Below are positions 45,812 to 56,419 of a DNA stretch of 64,000 bases, in pieces. This stretch comes from Lomentospora prolificans (lineage: Eukaryota; Ascomycota; Sordariomycetes; Microascales; Microascaceae), in NCBI GenBank assembly GCA_029532625.1, contig JARFXM010000011.1:186001-250000 (forward strand), read 5' to 3'. The position numbers were made by a program, and so were the translations under genes. The notes beneath the pieces were generated by a model. That model worked only from the letters and a program-made list of their open reading frames with translations. It searched no databases and was not told the origin of the DNA. Every line of letters starts with the position of its first letter. Positions within the stretch are counted from its first letter, which is position 1.

Positions 45812-46192
45812 ATGCGTCTATCCATCATTGCACTCGTGGCCTCTTTTACGGCCACTCTTGCCGCCCCCGCCGCCGAATCCAACGACCACACTCTTGTGGC
45901 TCGCGCCATCATTTGTGACCGCACTGTTTCTAGAAATACTTGCGCCAGTGACTGTAACAAGGAAGTGGGCAGCTCCACCATGAACTGCGCTGCTTCTTAT
46001 GTATGTATTTACCCCTTTCAGAGATTATATTCTCCACCGGCCTTTACTTGTTTTCTGCCTACGATTAGAAGTTAGCTGAAGATTTATTGCCAACTTTATA
46101 TTGTTTTCTTACTGACTTACAACTTGTCATAGTGCCGGGCTACATCCATTACTGGGTCGGGGGTCTGCGTCTGCAAGTGCCGTTATGGATAG
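45812..46192 (+). CDS. Secreted defensin-like (CS-alpha-beta) cysteine peptide
   Basis: Two exons, 45812-46000 and 46133-46192, across a 132-bp intron (GTATGT donor, CTGAC branch, TAG acceptor); 82 residues. The frame is open upstream without a better start; the ATG at 45812 opens a signal peptide, MRLSIIALVASFTATLAAP. A short propeptide ends near LVARA. The mature part, about 48 residues, has eight Cys spaced C-x8-C-x3-C-x10-C-x4-C-x10-C-x-C-x-C. CASDC gives the CxxxC of an alpha helix, and GSGVCVCKC gives the CxC and a GxC gamma-core. This is the signature of CS-alpha-beta defensins. Without the intron the last four Cys are lost, so simple frame-based annotation would miss it. Likely an extracellular antimicrobial or signalling peptide; activity unknown. 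Confidence 0.75.
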
Positions 46193-46773
46193 ATGAACGT
46201 CTACGAGTGGACTTTTAGCTTCTGTTGTTATACTTAGCATAGTCCAAATATAATTAGTACATATTTATGCTCTCGGTGCATAGATGAGGAAACTCGGGCC
46301 GTGAATGCTCACAACACCTGAACATTAACCTCTAATCCTCACATTAGGGGGTTTAATATTCACGCCGAAGTCTTGATAGAACAGGCGAAGGAAGTCCTGC
46401 GCGGTTAGCGACCACTTGCAGTGGCCCAAAAGGGATCTACTTGCTAAAATCGACATATATAATAATGTTTGGAACAATAAAGGCGGTGCCGTTCCTACTC
46501 CGGCGAATCATGCTGATCTCCCTTAACCTTAATTTTCGTTTGACGTTGATCAATCCGCTTTGTCTCCTATGCCTCGTCGGCTAAGTGTAGAATAAGAATA
46601 GATGATTAGAATTATTACCTAGTTGTTATTACTTTTCCAATTCTTCACTCGTCGTTTTCCGTTTGGCGCTGTGTAACTGAATTACGAAGAATTTGGTCGT
46701 CTCCTTCACCGGCAGGCTAATCCCAGATTATGGCAATCTCTACAGTTTCAAAGAGCAACCATTCTTTTCCACT
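46193..46773. other. 3' flanks of the defensin-like gene and the seven-helix protein gene
   Basis: AT-rich DNA between two convergent genes; no gene or clear element. Confidence 0.4.
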
Positions 46774-48383
46774 TTAATCCTGCACAACCGGCTGCCTCCA
46801 TCGTACTGACTCCTGCGACCCCTTCCTCGAGCTACCGCCCTTCCTCTGCAGTGAGGGCCTCTGCGCTGGTAACCCCCGACGCTGCGCACCGTCTGGACTA
46901 GTATTTTCCAACCACGAGCTCTGACGCATTTGTTCGAGCGATGGCCTTTGCGAATTCTGGCGACTGCCCTGCAGGGATGGGCCCTGAGAACCCGGCCGGA
47001 TATCCTCGAGTGAAGGCCGCTGTGAGGTCTGATGGCTCTTTTCCATGGATGGCCTCTGTGAAACTGAGCCTGGCATCGAGCCTGACATCATGACTCCTTC
47101 GATCGGCGGGTCCGGCTCTTTCATCGCGTACCGGGTTGACTGTAATCCGAAAACTCCATCCGACGTATCGCCTCCGCTGTCCACTCGTTGGACAACAGGA
47201 CCAGTAACACCGGGTGTATCCAACATTGGTAGCGGCCAGTTGGTGGTATTATTCACTCGTACCGTCGACGCGCCACAGGAGCTGCTCGCTCGGCCCAGTA
47301 TGCCACGTTCCATGTCCTTCCCAGTAGCCGAACTGCTGTGGTGGAAGGAAGAGCCTTTTTGGCTGGACATCCAGGGGGCATAGCGCGTGATAAGCGGTCG
47401 CAGAGTCGGAAGACAAGCGCAGGTAAGGCCGCTGGCTAGCTCGCCCATGGACCAACCGGAAGACTCCACGTTTTCCCAGGTAAAGTCCTCATATTGTTGA
47501 AGGAAACGGATACGAATTAGGCTGATGCAGACGGTACTGTGACGTATTAGTTGTCATACTATCCCGCTTGTTCACGCCAGATATTACTCACAAGAATCCG
47601 AGACCAAAGATGCCAATGAGAATATGTCTCTGCCTCCGAGGGAGATTCAACGTCTTCAGAATCGGAATTGGTAGAATGAAAATCATGACGTCAGTAACGA
47701 TGTTACCCGCCGCGTTGATCTCCCAAAACGGATGGTTCGGAATACATTGAGCGTCCTTAGACTTCTTCCAGTAACCGTCGATGGGGTCGCAGGTGAAGAT
47801 GGCAACGATCAGCTGCGAGAGGGACCATAAACCGACAAAGACGGTGATGCAGGTGAACACTTTGACGATTTTCCTGCTCGCATGATGGAAGATTCGGAAG
47901 TACTGGGAGAGAAAGGTCATTTTGATGGCCATGAGCGATGCGTTGTACATGACGATGGATACATAGAATGTCTGGCACTACTATTAGTCCTTGGTCCTGG
48001 CAAATGAATATTGCGATGGACAAACCCTCAGATAGAAGGGAATCTTCTCTTTGGGAACATCGGATATGTGTCGGCCAAGGCCATAATTGGTGTCGTGAGG
48101 GAGGTTAGCTTAAGCACGTTCGCGCCATCCATAATCCCCGACGACTCACTGTATGCCACGGCAAAATCACAGCCGAACACGAAAACCTAATCCGTCAGCG
48201 CCGCTTGTAGCTCAGTAAATGGGATAAATTACTTACAAGAGCAATTATCGCGCAAGCATCATCAATCCCAAGCCTATTAACGATGGTTTTGCGAGTCCAT
48301 ATACGGAGACCAACCGCTGTTGCCGCCACCAAGTACGTAAACACAGCGACTCCAATTGTTACATCGACGCGATTTTGTCCCAT
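46774..48383 (-). CDS. Seven-helix rhodopsin-like integral membrane protein (PTH11-related type) with repeat tail
   Basis: Five exons: 48237-48383, 48150-48186, 48026-48108, 47592-47971, 46774-47536; 469 residues, frame kept at every junction. Seven hydrophobic segments, including VDVTIGVAVFTYLVAATAVG, VSIVMYNASLMAIKM, VFTCITVFVGLWSLSQLIVA and NIVTDVMIFILPIPIL; the last lies near ELASGLTCACLPTLRPLI. WTRK after helix 1, DD in helix 2, CDPIDGYW in the fourth loop and LPRRQR after helix 5 are typical of the fungal rhodopsin-like domain family that includes the PTH11 receptors. No CFEM domain. The start is the first ATG before helix 1. The cytoplasmic tail of about 200 residues holds four 12-residue repeats. 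Role likely sensing or membrane organisation; ligand unknown. Confidence 0.85.
46918..47061 (-). repeat. Four tandem 36-bp coding repeats (12 residues each)
   Basis: Within the tail of the seven-helix protein the units are SQRPSMEKSHQT, SQRPSLEDIRPG, SQGPSLQGSRQN and SQRPSLEQMRQS. A related AQRPSLQRKGGS occurs later. The DNA units differ at many sites, so the array is old. The RPS(L/M)E core resembles basophilic kinase sites, an inference only. Confidence 0.85.
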
Positions 48384-50115
48384 TTTGCCGTGTCGATTAT
48401 TCTTTAAACCATCCAAAAAATCGAAAGGCGTCGAAATGTGATTTCAAGCATCACCTATATTAGGTGAAATCGCCAACACTTGGTTCAGGGTCCGAACCAG
48501 ATTTAATACCTCCTCGAACCCATCCATTTCGATCCAGGTAATAAACCCTTCGTAATAACATGACGACTTAATATCCATGCCACCCAGGCTTTCAATCGTA
48601 CTCGTGCTCACAAAACCATCGGGGCGACGTCGATCAGCAGGAAACTAAGGGCGCTGTAAACGTCAGGATCGCGGAGGCCAAACCAAACTTTGAATAACCG
48701 TTTCCGGAAATCTCCAGTGAAGAAAATAACGTTTCCGGGGATGAGATGACGATTTCGTGCAGGCTCGGTGGCGAAGGTGAGGAAAGCTGGGGAAGAAAAG
48801 CAGGGCTGCTCGAGGACCGTGCACCCACAGTGGTGTGCGAGGTGTGACGCAATAAGTTCTTTCGTCGTGAAAACCATCCGTCAATAATTGAACGGACAGC
48901 CACGAGAGATCACGGGTTTGGTATTAGTTTGGTCGATGAAGTTGGCCAATTTTCAATGAGACCAAAACGGTTGAGCTAGTGCAACTGTGACGTGTTCTAG
49001 AAGAAGGGTCTGGTTCTCTGACATCCCTACCTCCACCTGGCCGGAACACATTCTAGGCGTTGATCTTCCCTCTTGGAACGATCCATGAGATGGTCGATTG
49101 AGGAGTTGCCCTACACGTACAAATACCTTGCCCTAGCAGCAGGGGATCCGTTGTCCTCCTCTTGGTGGGAGTTTTATATCTGCGTTGACCAGTTCGATGG
49201 AGACAATTTTACGTATCAGTCCTTTCTCAGTACTGGAGGGGCTTGTAGCTTTTAATACTGCATCTCGGAGTCAAAAACGGGCACCCACTTTTGGGAACGC
49301 ATACTGTGAAGTGGTTTGGCCGGGACATTTGGGGCGCGAACCCGTCGGTTTCCGCTTCTCATCCACGGGTATTGGCCGCAAGAGAGATCGACATCATTAG
49401 CCTGGCAAGTCCGCCCCTCATTCCGTCGGGGCTAGGGCCTGCACTGGATCCTCTCGAGCTATGCACTTCCGATCCAGAACTGGTCTTGTACATTTTAGAT
49501 GTCACCCCCACCGTGCCCGACATTGCTCCCGATCCCTGTCATCCTTCGGACCAATGAAGAAGTCTGGCGGCGATATAGGGCGTTGGTTTCCCATGGACTT
49601 TTTAAAAGTCAGGCCCTGCGAAAATAGTCAAAACTGCGTCGTTTATGGGAGATTCTAGGGTCCTGGATGTGCCTGATGACGCGTCGTTGGAAGAGGCCGA
49701 GGGGACTCGACGTGTATTGCTTTATAAAGTCTAATCGGTTGTAAATCGAGAGGAGATATATTAGCATCAAGTGACCGGGGTAGACTGGCTGAGGCGTCTT
49801 ACATGCCGTAGGGATCGGATTCTCACCAATGAAATACGGCAACGATGGTCCGTCAGCACTATATGGAGCGTCGCAGTTCATGCGCTTCTGCTTGAGCGGG
49901 CTGCTTGAGCGGGCTGCTTGAGCGGGCAAACTTCATATCACTACCATAAAAGAAATGCCAAAAGTCTCCGAAATAGTCTCCGAAGCGTAAGGCAATTTCT
50001 CTTTAAGAATGATAGCTAGGAACAAAATTGAATCCAGTAGCTACCCGCATGATCGCGTTCTTTGCCGTCACTATAGTCTATCCAGTGTCTTTATCATCAC
50101 ATTCAGGCTGCAAAC
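48384..50115. other. Intergenic stretch of 1.7 kb
   Basis: No gene recognised. Open frames at 48608-48903 (minus, three frames) and 49185-49557 (plus) have no domain. It holds the small repeat at 49888-49926. Confidence 0.4.
49888..49926. repeat. Three perfect tandem copies of a 13-bp unit
   Basis: The unit CTGCTTGAGCGGG occurs at 49888-49900, 49901-49913 and 49914-49926 without mismatch. It lies about 190 bp upstream of the methyltransferase ATG. Confidence 0.9.
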
Positions 50116-50994
50116 ATGGCCAATCTCAAAGGAACCATCAAGCTCCAGGATGAAGTGACCCAGCCGGTCAACTTCTTCAACGCTATCGCCAGTATCTACG
50201 ACAGATCCACCGGCGGATCAACCCGTGAGTTTGCACGGGAAATCCTCAAGTTGCCCCAATTCGATCTCCCCTCGGATGCAGTGGTTCTAGACAATGGCTG
50301 TGGCACCGGTGCCGTTATCGAGGAAATCATCATCCACAAGCGCGATGCACCAATCCCTCAGATAGTAGGTGTTGACCCAGCCAATGCGCTCGTTGACGTT
50401 GCGCGGGAAAAGGTCGCTGCTCTTCCATCTGCCGTAGCTGAGAAGATCACCCTGGACGTCATGAGTGGGGAAAAGCTCGGCTTCGACGATAATACCTTCA
50501 CTCATACTTTCACACATCTTGCCCTGCCCTTCTTTTCTGATCCGGTCGCCGGGGCGAAAGAGATCTATCGTACCCTGAAGCCTGGTGGGGTAGCCGCTGT
50601 CACAACATGGGTGGAAGTTGGCTTCCTGCGTAACGTCATTCAACCTGCGCAAAAGGCTGTCCGGCCAGATCAAACGCCCTTCAACCTACCGGTAAAGCCC
50701 GAATGGTTCGAGCCCGGACACCTAACACAGGTGATAAAGGACGGGGGCTTTGAAAAGGTGGAATCGGTCAACATCACTGCGCATCACTCCCTACCGACTC
50801 GGGAACAGTTGGTAGACTGGTACATGACTATGTCGGGGGAATCCACCAAGGACTGGTCCGAGGAGGAGAGGGCGGCTTTGGAGAAGGAAATCGAAGCGCA
50901 CGTGAACGAGGCGGCTATCCCTATGACCATGGTGGCTGGTGGCCAAGGATTCGGTATTCCATCCATTGGGATTGTTGTCGTGGCTCATAAGTAG
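50116..50994 (+). CDS. Class I SAM-dependent methyltransferase (methyltransferase type 11/25)
   Basis: Single exon, 292 residues, cytosolic. Rossmann-like SAM-binding domain: FNAIASIYDRSTGGSTREFA, motif I VVLDNGCGTGAVIEEI at 57-72, acidic end of strand 2 in IVGVDPANALV, motif II region FTHTFTHLALPFFSDP, motif III RTLKPGGVAAVTTWVE. The C-terminus has a helical cap (LVDWYMTMSGESTKDW) and PMTMVAGGQGFGIPSIGIV. This layout is typical of fungal small-molecule methyltransferases of the UbiE-like class; acceptor (C, N or O) unknown. It lies alone, 30 kb from the O-methyltransferase, so a joint pathway is not supported. Confidence 0.88.
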   Translation: MANLKGTIKLQDEVTQPVNFFNAIASIYDRSTGGSTREFAREILKLPQFDLPSDAVVLDNGCGTGAVIEEIIIHKRDAPIPQIVGVDPANALVDVAREKVAALPSAVAEKITLDVMSGEKLGFDDNTFTHTFTHLALPFFSDPVAGAKEIYRTLKPGGVAAVTTWVEVGFLRNVIQPAQKAVRPDQTPFNLPVKPEWFEPGHLTQVIKDGGFEKVESVNITAHHSLPTREQLVDWYMTMSGESTKDWSEEERAALEKEIEAHVNEAAIPMTMVAGGQGFGIPSIGIVVVAHK

Positions 50995-52464
50995 CTTAGA
51001 AAGCATCGGAAAGACACGATTATATGCTATGGTTATTACAGTTAGGACGAATATGACATATTATGATTTTTTTTCTTTCACCATGGCAAGCTTTTGAGAC
51101 GAATATGCCCATGGATATGTATATTGTAATACTGGTAATATTCAGCGTAACGAGCAATCCTGAAAAATAACAATGCACCAGGTGCTTGATCTGTTTCTCC
51201 GAGGAGCAACGGCGTCATTTATACAACTTTCTTCATGTCCGACACCTGCGGCCAGTATTATAATTATAACTCTAGTGCGTCTAGGTTACCTCCCTAAAAT
51301 CCCCATTACCGAACCCACTTGAGCGGCTTCGCATCGCCGGCCGAGCCCCGAATTCAATTGCTGTAGGAGACAACATTGCTGCTCAGCAGGAATAGCGATA
51401 GTTTGCACTAGGCCCAGCTCCAAGGTTGCGTATTGAATGTGAAGAGATGATATTCGCGTAATGACCCTACTACACCTTGCTTTGAAAGCAAGCCATGACA
51501 AGACGGCGGCCCTAGCAGCGTTACTTGGCCAAATGATCACGCCGAGAGGTGCGCCTCTCTAGCCGAGGGGTGGCAACTTTTTATTTCCAATTAGCTAAGT
51601 TTAAGTGACATCTCAACATTTGCCTCAACGAAACTCACATCGTGATGGTATAGGGATTTGGTAACGCCAGTCCGTCGCAGCTAACAGCTAGCCATGCCAA
51701 CAGCAGCTCGGGCAAGATAAGAATGCCCCACTTGACAGAGTGTTCCGCAATAGCATGTGCACATCGTTGGGGGATCTCAGGCGAGAGTCAATATCACATC
51801 TATAGCACCGGATGGCGAGAATTCTTGGGCTTGAGAGTGTATGAACATCGACGAGCAGGCCAACGACGTTGACCATACAAGGCGGCGTCAGCTCCCCCGA
51901 ACGCGACTGCCCACAAGAGTTTGTCTGGATGTCTACTTTTCTTCTTTTTCAAGTGACTATCTAGAGGTGAACTTCATACTGCTTTCTTTTGCCTTCCCTT
52001 CTTTGACATCTACCCCTATTTCCTGGAGTTCGGCTTGTGTTTTTTGCATTTTTTGCCATGGCTGAGTGCTGAGCTTTGAGGCTTAGTGACAATGAAGTCC
52101 CTAGAAGGTTAACCTGGTTACTCATAGCCCAAAGCATAGACAATGCAAGACAGGCCAACGGAACATGGCTACCCACAATGTTGCATCACCGTCACGAATC
52201 TCTGAGCAAAACCCCCCTCAACCAAGATCACCAGATTCATCGTGGCCTTCTCTCTCCATGCTCGGGAGACCATCTAACCTGACTTGAGAGATTCTGGCAT
52301 GCTCCTTCTTCTTATTGAGACCCGGCTCCCACAACCTCGAGCCCTAAAATGTTTCAAAGAAGAGACCGACGCTTCGAAATCCTCCATCCTTCAGATTCCC
52401 ACAACACACCTTTCCCTCATCTTCACACCCTCCCTAAACACCAACCACTGCGATCTGTACTAAA
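50995..52464. other. Intergenic stretch of 1.5 kb
   Basis: No gene recognised. From 52300 to 52464 CT- and CA-rich DNA (CATCCTTCAGATTCCCACAA and similar) is the likely promoter and leader of the protease gene. Confidence 0.4.
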
Positions 52465-53958
52465 ATGGAAGAGGCTCGCGTACTCCACGGATCTGTTCAG
52501 GTGAGGCCCACGAGTTTTGACATCGAGGACTACGAGCAGCCTCCTGAGGTGTCTATGCTGGCAAGGAGTGACCTACCATTCCCTTCGCCTGTTCCAACCA
52601 GCCCCCAATTTGAGAGGCATCTGATTTTCCGCCCGCATCACGCACGCGGACGAAACTTCATGGAGTGGATGGATCTTCCCAACTGGGAGAAACAGGATAT
52701 CGTCGAATCCATGGCCAAGGCCAACAAGGCTCATGGTATGCATTTTCAGGAACTCGTTAATGCTCTGTACAGCCTCGACGGTCTCGTCCACCGCTACGAT
52801 TTCCTTTCCGATGCCGAGTGCGTCGCTGGTATGATCCTGGTCACTTTAGATCTCGAGGATGTGGTCACAATTGCCCCACGATACTGCCTCATTAGCCGAG
52901 TCAGCGAAGCTGAAGACCTTTCGCAGGACCAGTTCATTTCTGTTGACGACAAGTTGCATACCATCGCTTGGGGCACAGGGCCAATCGATCTAAGCGCTCG
53001 CCGCTTCACCACCGTCCTATTCTACCACTCCAGGTATGAACACTGGACGGTGGTGATCTGGGATGACGAAAATAACGAGCTATATCACTACGACGCCCTC
53101 CGAAAGAGCCGAATCCGACGTTCGGAGGCTGTCGCGTTGGCTTGGGAAAGTCTCCTCTACACCAACGATTGCAGCCGTCCATTCCTCTTCATCGTGCCCG
53201 AGCAGGTCGCGCAGACCAATTGGGAGTGTGGTGTTCTTGCTATCGCAAACGTGAGCAATTTCTTCAAGCCGCGTGATGGCTCCCGACAAATGCGACTTGC
53301 GCGTGGTTCAGACCGACGCATCTCCCACAGAGTTGGCAGCTGGGGCATCAATGACTGGGCTGTAGGAAGGGACTACGTTTCCGGCGACGACAGGAAGGCA
53401 ATGATCTCTAAAATTTGTTTCGACCTTCGCATTCTCGTGTACACCTTCTTTAGCCACCCATTGAACCTTCCACTGAACCTCCGTTGCCCCCTGTTCACCA
53501 AGCCGCCTAGCGGTGGGATCCTGCGCCGCATTCGTGATCGTGAGGTTCCCTGGCAAGGCAAACCGGAAGACATCATGTCGAAAGAACAGCGAATGAAACT
53601 CCTGAAGGAATCCGTGATGTTTGAGGACCGAATCAACAGCGTCGGGAAACTTTTGATGGCTTCGCTGCCCGATGGGACGAGAGCCATGCCCAACATTATC
53701 GTCGCCGAATTCCTTCTCGCCGAGACGGATGAGGAGGCCAACCTTCTTGTCACTGATGGCCTTGGGGATTTTGGCATGGCGTACAATCCGTACTTAATCG
53801 CCTCCAATTCTGGGCTTGTCGAGTGGCCATTTGAGAGCGTATTCGCCAGCATGAGCGATGAAGATGCGGAGCTTGAACATGCTGAGGAGTCTTCCTGCAA
53901 CAACGTTCACCCCACGAGCCCTCCAGACGCGGTTGAGGATTCAGACGTTTCTACATAG
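52465..53958 (+). CDS. Ulp1-like cysteine protease (family C48) domain protein
   Basis: Single exon, 497 residues, no signal peptide. Residues 150-270 carry the Ulp1 layout: TTVLFYHSRYEHWTVVIWDD with His193, NELYHYDAL with Asp210, and PEQVAQTNWECGVLAIANVS with Gln250 and Cys255. These fit the His-Asp-Gln-Cys catalytic set of SUMO/NEDD8 proteases, although Gln and Cys are five positions apart rather than the usual six. The N-terminal 140 residues and the C-terminal 220 residues are unknown; the end is acidic (MSDEDAELEHAEES). Expected: cleavage of a ubiquitin-like modifier or isopeptide bond. Ulp1-like domains also occur in fungal DNA transposons, but no transposase or terminal repeats were seen here. 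Confidence 0.75.
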   Translation: MEEARVLHGSVQVRPTSFDIEDYEQPPEVSMLARSDLPFPSPVPTSPQFERHLIFRPHHARGRNFMEWMDLPNWEKQDIVESMAKANKAHGMHFQELVNALYSLDGLVHRYDFLSDAECVAGMILVTLDLEDVVTIAPRYCLISRVSEAEDLSQDQFISVDDKLHTIAWGTGPIDLSARRFTTVLFYHSRYEHWTVVIWDDENNELYHYDALRKSRIRRSEAVALAWESLLYTNDCSRPFLFIVPEQVAQTNWECGVLAIANVSNFFKPRDGSRQMRLARGSDRRISHRVGSWGINDWAVGRDYVSGDDRKAMISKICFDLRILVYTFFSHPLNLPLNLRCPLFTKPPSGGILRRIRDREVPWQGKPEDIMSKEQRMKLLKESVMFEDRINSVGKLLMASLPDGTRAMPNIIVAEFLLAETDEEANLLVTDGLGDFGMAYNPYLIASNSGLVEWPFESVFASMSDEDAELEHAEESSCNNVHPTSPPDAVEDSDVST

Positions 53959-54814
53959 GTTCCTTGGGCCCAGCTCTAGGCGAGCTCACGCAGAGGATTT
54001 CTTCTCCGGACGAGAATGCATTTTCTGTGATAGTTAACGGTAATGAATGACCACCTTTCGATACCGAGCATCGTGGGAATGAGGTGAGTTCCCTTGCGAC
54101 GAGGACACCAGCGCCATCCCCTTTCATCCTCCAAGCAATACATAATTAAGGCTAATATACTCTACTAATAAAGGTCGAAAGCAATTAAATACGGCGCTAC
54201 TCTCATGAACGATTTGACGCTGTCAGTACTCGAAGATGGATGGTCATGTACACGACGCACGCGCAACAACGAGCTTGGTGTTTTTTCTTTTATATTCTCT
54301 TTCGTTTCCGCAGGGGTACTTGGCAACGGATGGTCTTACATTTTGAACGAGGGCCATGACCTTATACCGAAGGCATTTGTTAGGGTGAACAAGTAGTGTA
54401 TCTCGCCCCATAAATCAATGGAATCGAGGTTGAGGGCACCACAAGCTTGCAGCAGTATAATACCCGAAAGCAAAGGCTGTACAACCCAATATTGATAACC
54501 TCTAGGTCGGAGCGGTAAATAAAATGATTGCTTTCCAGACGATGGCTATGCACTACATAGCTTCCGGTCGCTATTAGCCAGGGGCAAATTTTACTCCTAC
54601 AAACTTCTACAAGGCATGAAGCTATACACACGGTCATCGCCCGCCGAAGACTGGTGCCCCATGAAGCAGTGCAAGTACGACGTCCAGGCTCGCCGGCTGG
54701 CGCTCATGCCCTGGTAGCACCAACGATGGCCAGGGACCTATCTACACTATTTCGTGGCTCGTACCGTTGGATTGCATCAGAAATTTGGCAGCACCGTCGC
54801 TCCTTCCCTTCATC
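53959..54814. other. 3' flank of the protease gene, no gene recognised
   Basis: Short frames only (for example plus 54205-54396). No terminator or repeat can be assigned. Confidence 0.4.
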
Positions 54815-55239
54815 ATGCAAGCCACGTCAGCGATCCGGGAAGGAGCAGCCCGCCCCGAAACCAATACCAACACGGGAGCAGCGAGTGGAACGGGACCTAC
54901 ACCCTCCAGCCCGGACGGTGAGCTATCAACACCCCAATATAACCGAACATTGAGCCCGCTGAGCAGTGACGACCATCTCGTTTACCAGAATCACACACCT
55001 CGCACTGGTAAGTCCCTCGTAATGCACATGGTGTTCAGCGCGGGATGCAGACACTAACAGAGGGTCGGCGTAATAATAACCCTGCTCCCAAATAAGAGCA
55101 GGACTAGCTCTCTCGCAAAATCGTCCATTCCCCGTTTCCTCTTCCGAGTCAGGCCATTAGCTGCAGGTCTGCATTGCTGGCTGTTATCAACGACCTTCCC
55201 GACTACAAGCGTTCTGTTATCGACAGAGCTAAGAAAGAG
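54815..55239 (+). pseudogene. Possible decayed two-exon gene or transposon fragment
   Basis: An ATG frame at 54815 (MQATSAIREGAARPETNT, then a Ser/Thr/Pro-rich stretch) reaches a GTAAGT donor at 55008. A CTAACAG acceptor ends at 55060. The joined frame continues GRRNNNPAPK, then TAA, EQD, TAG, and runs on with LSRKIVHSPF and VINDLPDYKRSVIDRAKKEV to a TAG near 55239. Both internal stops could have come from CAA and CAG by C-to-T change. If so, this is a repeat-induced-point-mutation casualty. Identity unknown. Confidence 0.35.
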
Positions 55240-56419
55240 GTGATAGTTATATAGATATAGCCGCCGACAGAAATGATACTGTGGTCTTGGGCCCTGAGTG
55301 CGTCTGTGACCTGAGGAATATTAGGAGAGGGCTAGTCTGGGTCTCATGGTCCTCCTTAAGTACCAAGGTAGAGGGGAAGGTACATACACCGTGAAAGCCG
55401 ATAATTTGCCGGTCCACGCCCATGACCTACCACTAATTCTAATTTTAGTTATCTCTTAGTCTTTCTAGTACTTAAGTTATTCTATAAACTATACTTGAAT
55501 ATATATTATAGAACCTTGTTATTACTATCTGACTACTTTACTTGTCTACTTGTAGGCCTGACTATTTAAGGAAGCTAACCCTAATGTAGAGTGTTGGAAT
55601 GTTATATAGTGCGTCTGTTGTTGTGTGCTCTCTATTTCTGAGTGCTCTCTATAATGGACCGGTAATGTGGCAGGTGTACTGAAACTTAACCCTGTCGCAC
55701 TCCATAGGTGCTTGTTAGGAAGCTCGCAATGACAGCATGAGTTAGGTGCCCGGGGGTCGCCCGACGGGGCTGGTGACTCTGTCCAGAGGCTTCCGTGCGC
55801 AGCAGAGCTTTGGGCCTTTCGGTGTCTGACCTGCTTGTCTTGTCTTGTCGCCAGACGATTGATTCTCACCATTCGACTTGTTGCGGTCAGTCCTGTTAAG
55901 TTCCTGGCTGCTCTTTGCTCTTCCGTCTTTAGATCTTCCACTTCTAGACCCTATATCTCCTCGACCTATAGTTTTTCCTCCTCGCGACCCTTCGCTACTC
56001 ACACGGCTCACCCCTTGAAAACACCCCATACTACCACCGCCCAAGTCTGGGAGGTGATTATGCGGGACGAGTGGAATGATGCGGAAGGGTAACGATGGAT
56101 GTCCAGCGGCTTCTGATGCAGCCGCACGTGGAAACTGTAATAGAAATAAGTTGTGTCATATTTGAGAGTTTTGTTTTTGCAGCTTCCAGAGTGTGTCTCT
56201 CTGTGCCAGGCGGTACATATGATAAGACATTCTACGCGACTCTCAATCGTGAAGAATCCGCCCCTGTTAGCCTCAGAAGTATTCAGGAACAACGACAGCG
56301 ACGCCGCCAACTGATTCCGCCGTTATTACGTCGCAGATCAACACTACTAGGGGCCTCAACATCGCTATCTGCGTTTCTATATCTATGTGTTTCCACACTC
56401 CGACGGGGCTCGGCCTTGC
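55240..56419. other. AT-rich stretch, possible old LTR-element DNA
   Basis: From 55440 to 55640 the sequence is rich in TA, with short repeats such as GTGCTCTCTAT (twice near 55625-55650). On the minus strand, overlapping frames at 55546-56044 are Arg/Ser/Lys-rich and could be decayed gag-like coding DNA, but no terminal repeats or primer-binding site could be paired. Confidence 0.3.

Noticed and set aside
55546..56092. Intact retrotransposon
   Set aside because: Arg/Ser-rich frames and AT-rich DNA are suggestive, but no paired long terminal repeats, primer-binding site or polymerase domain was found.
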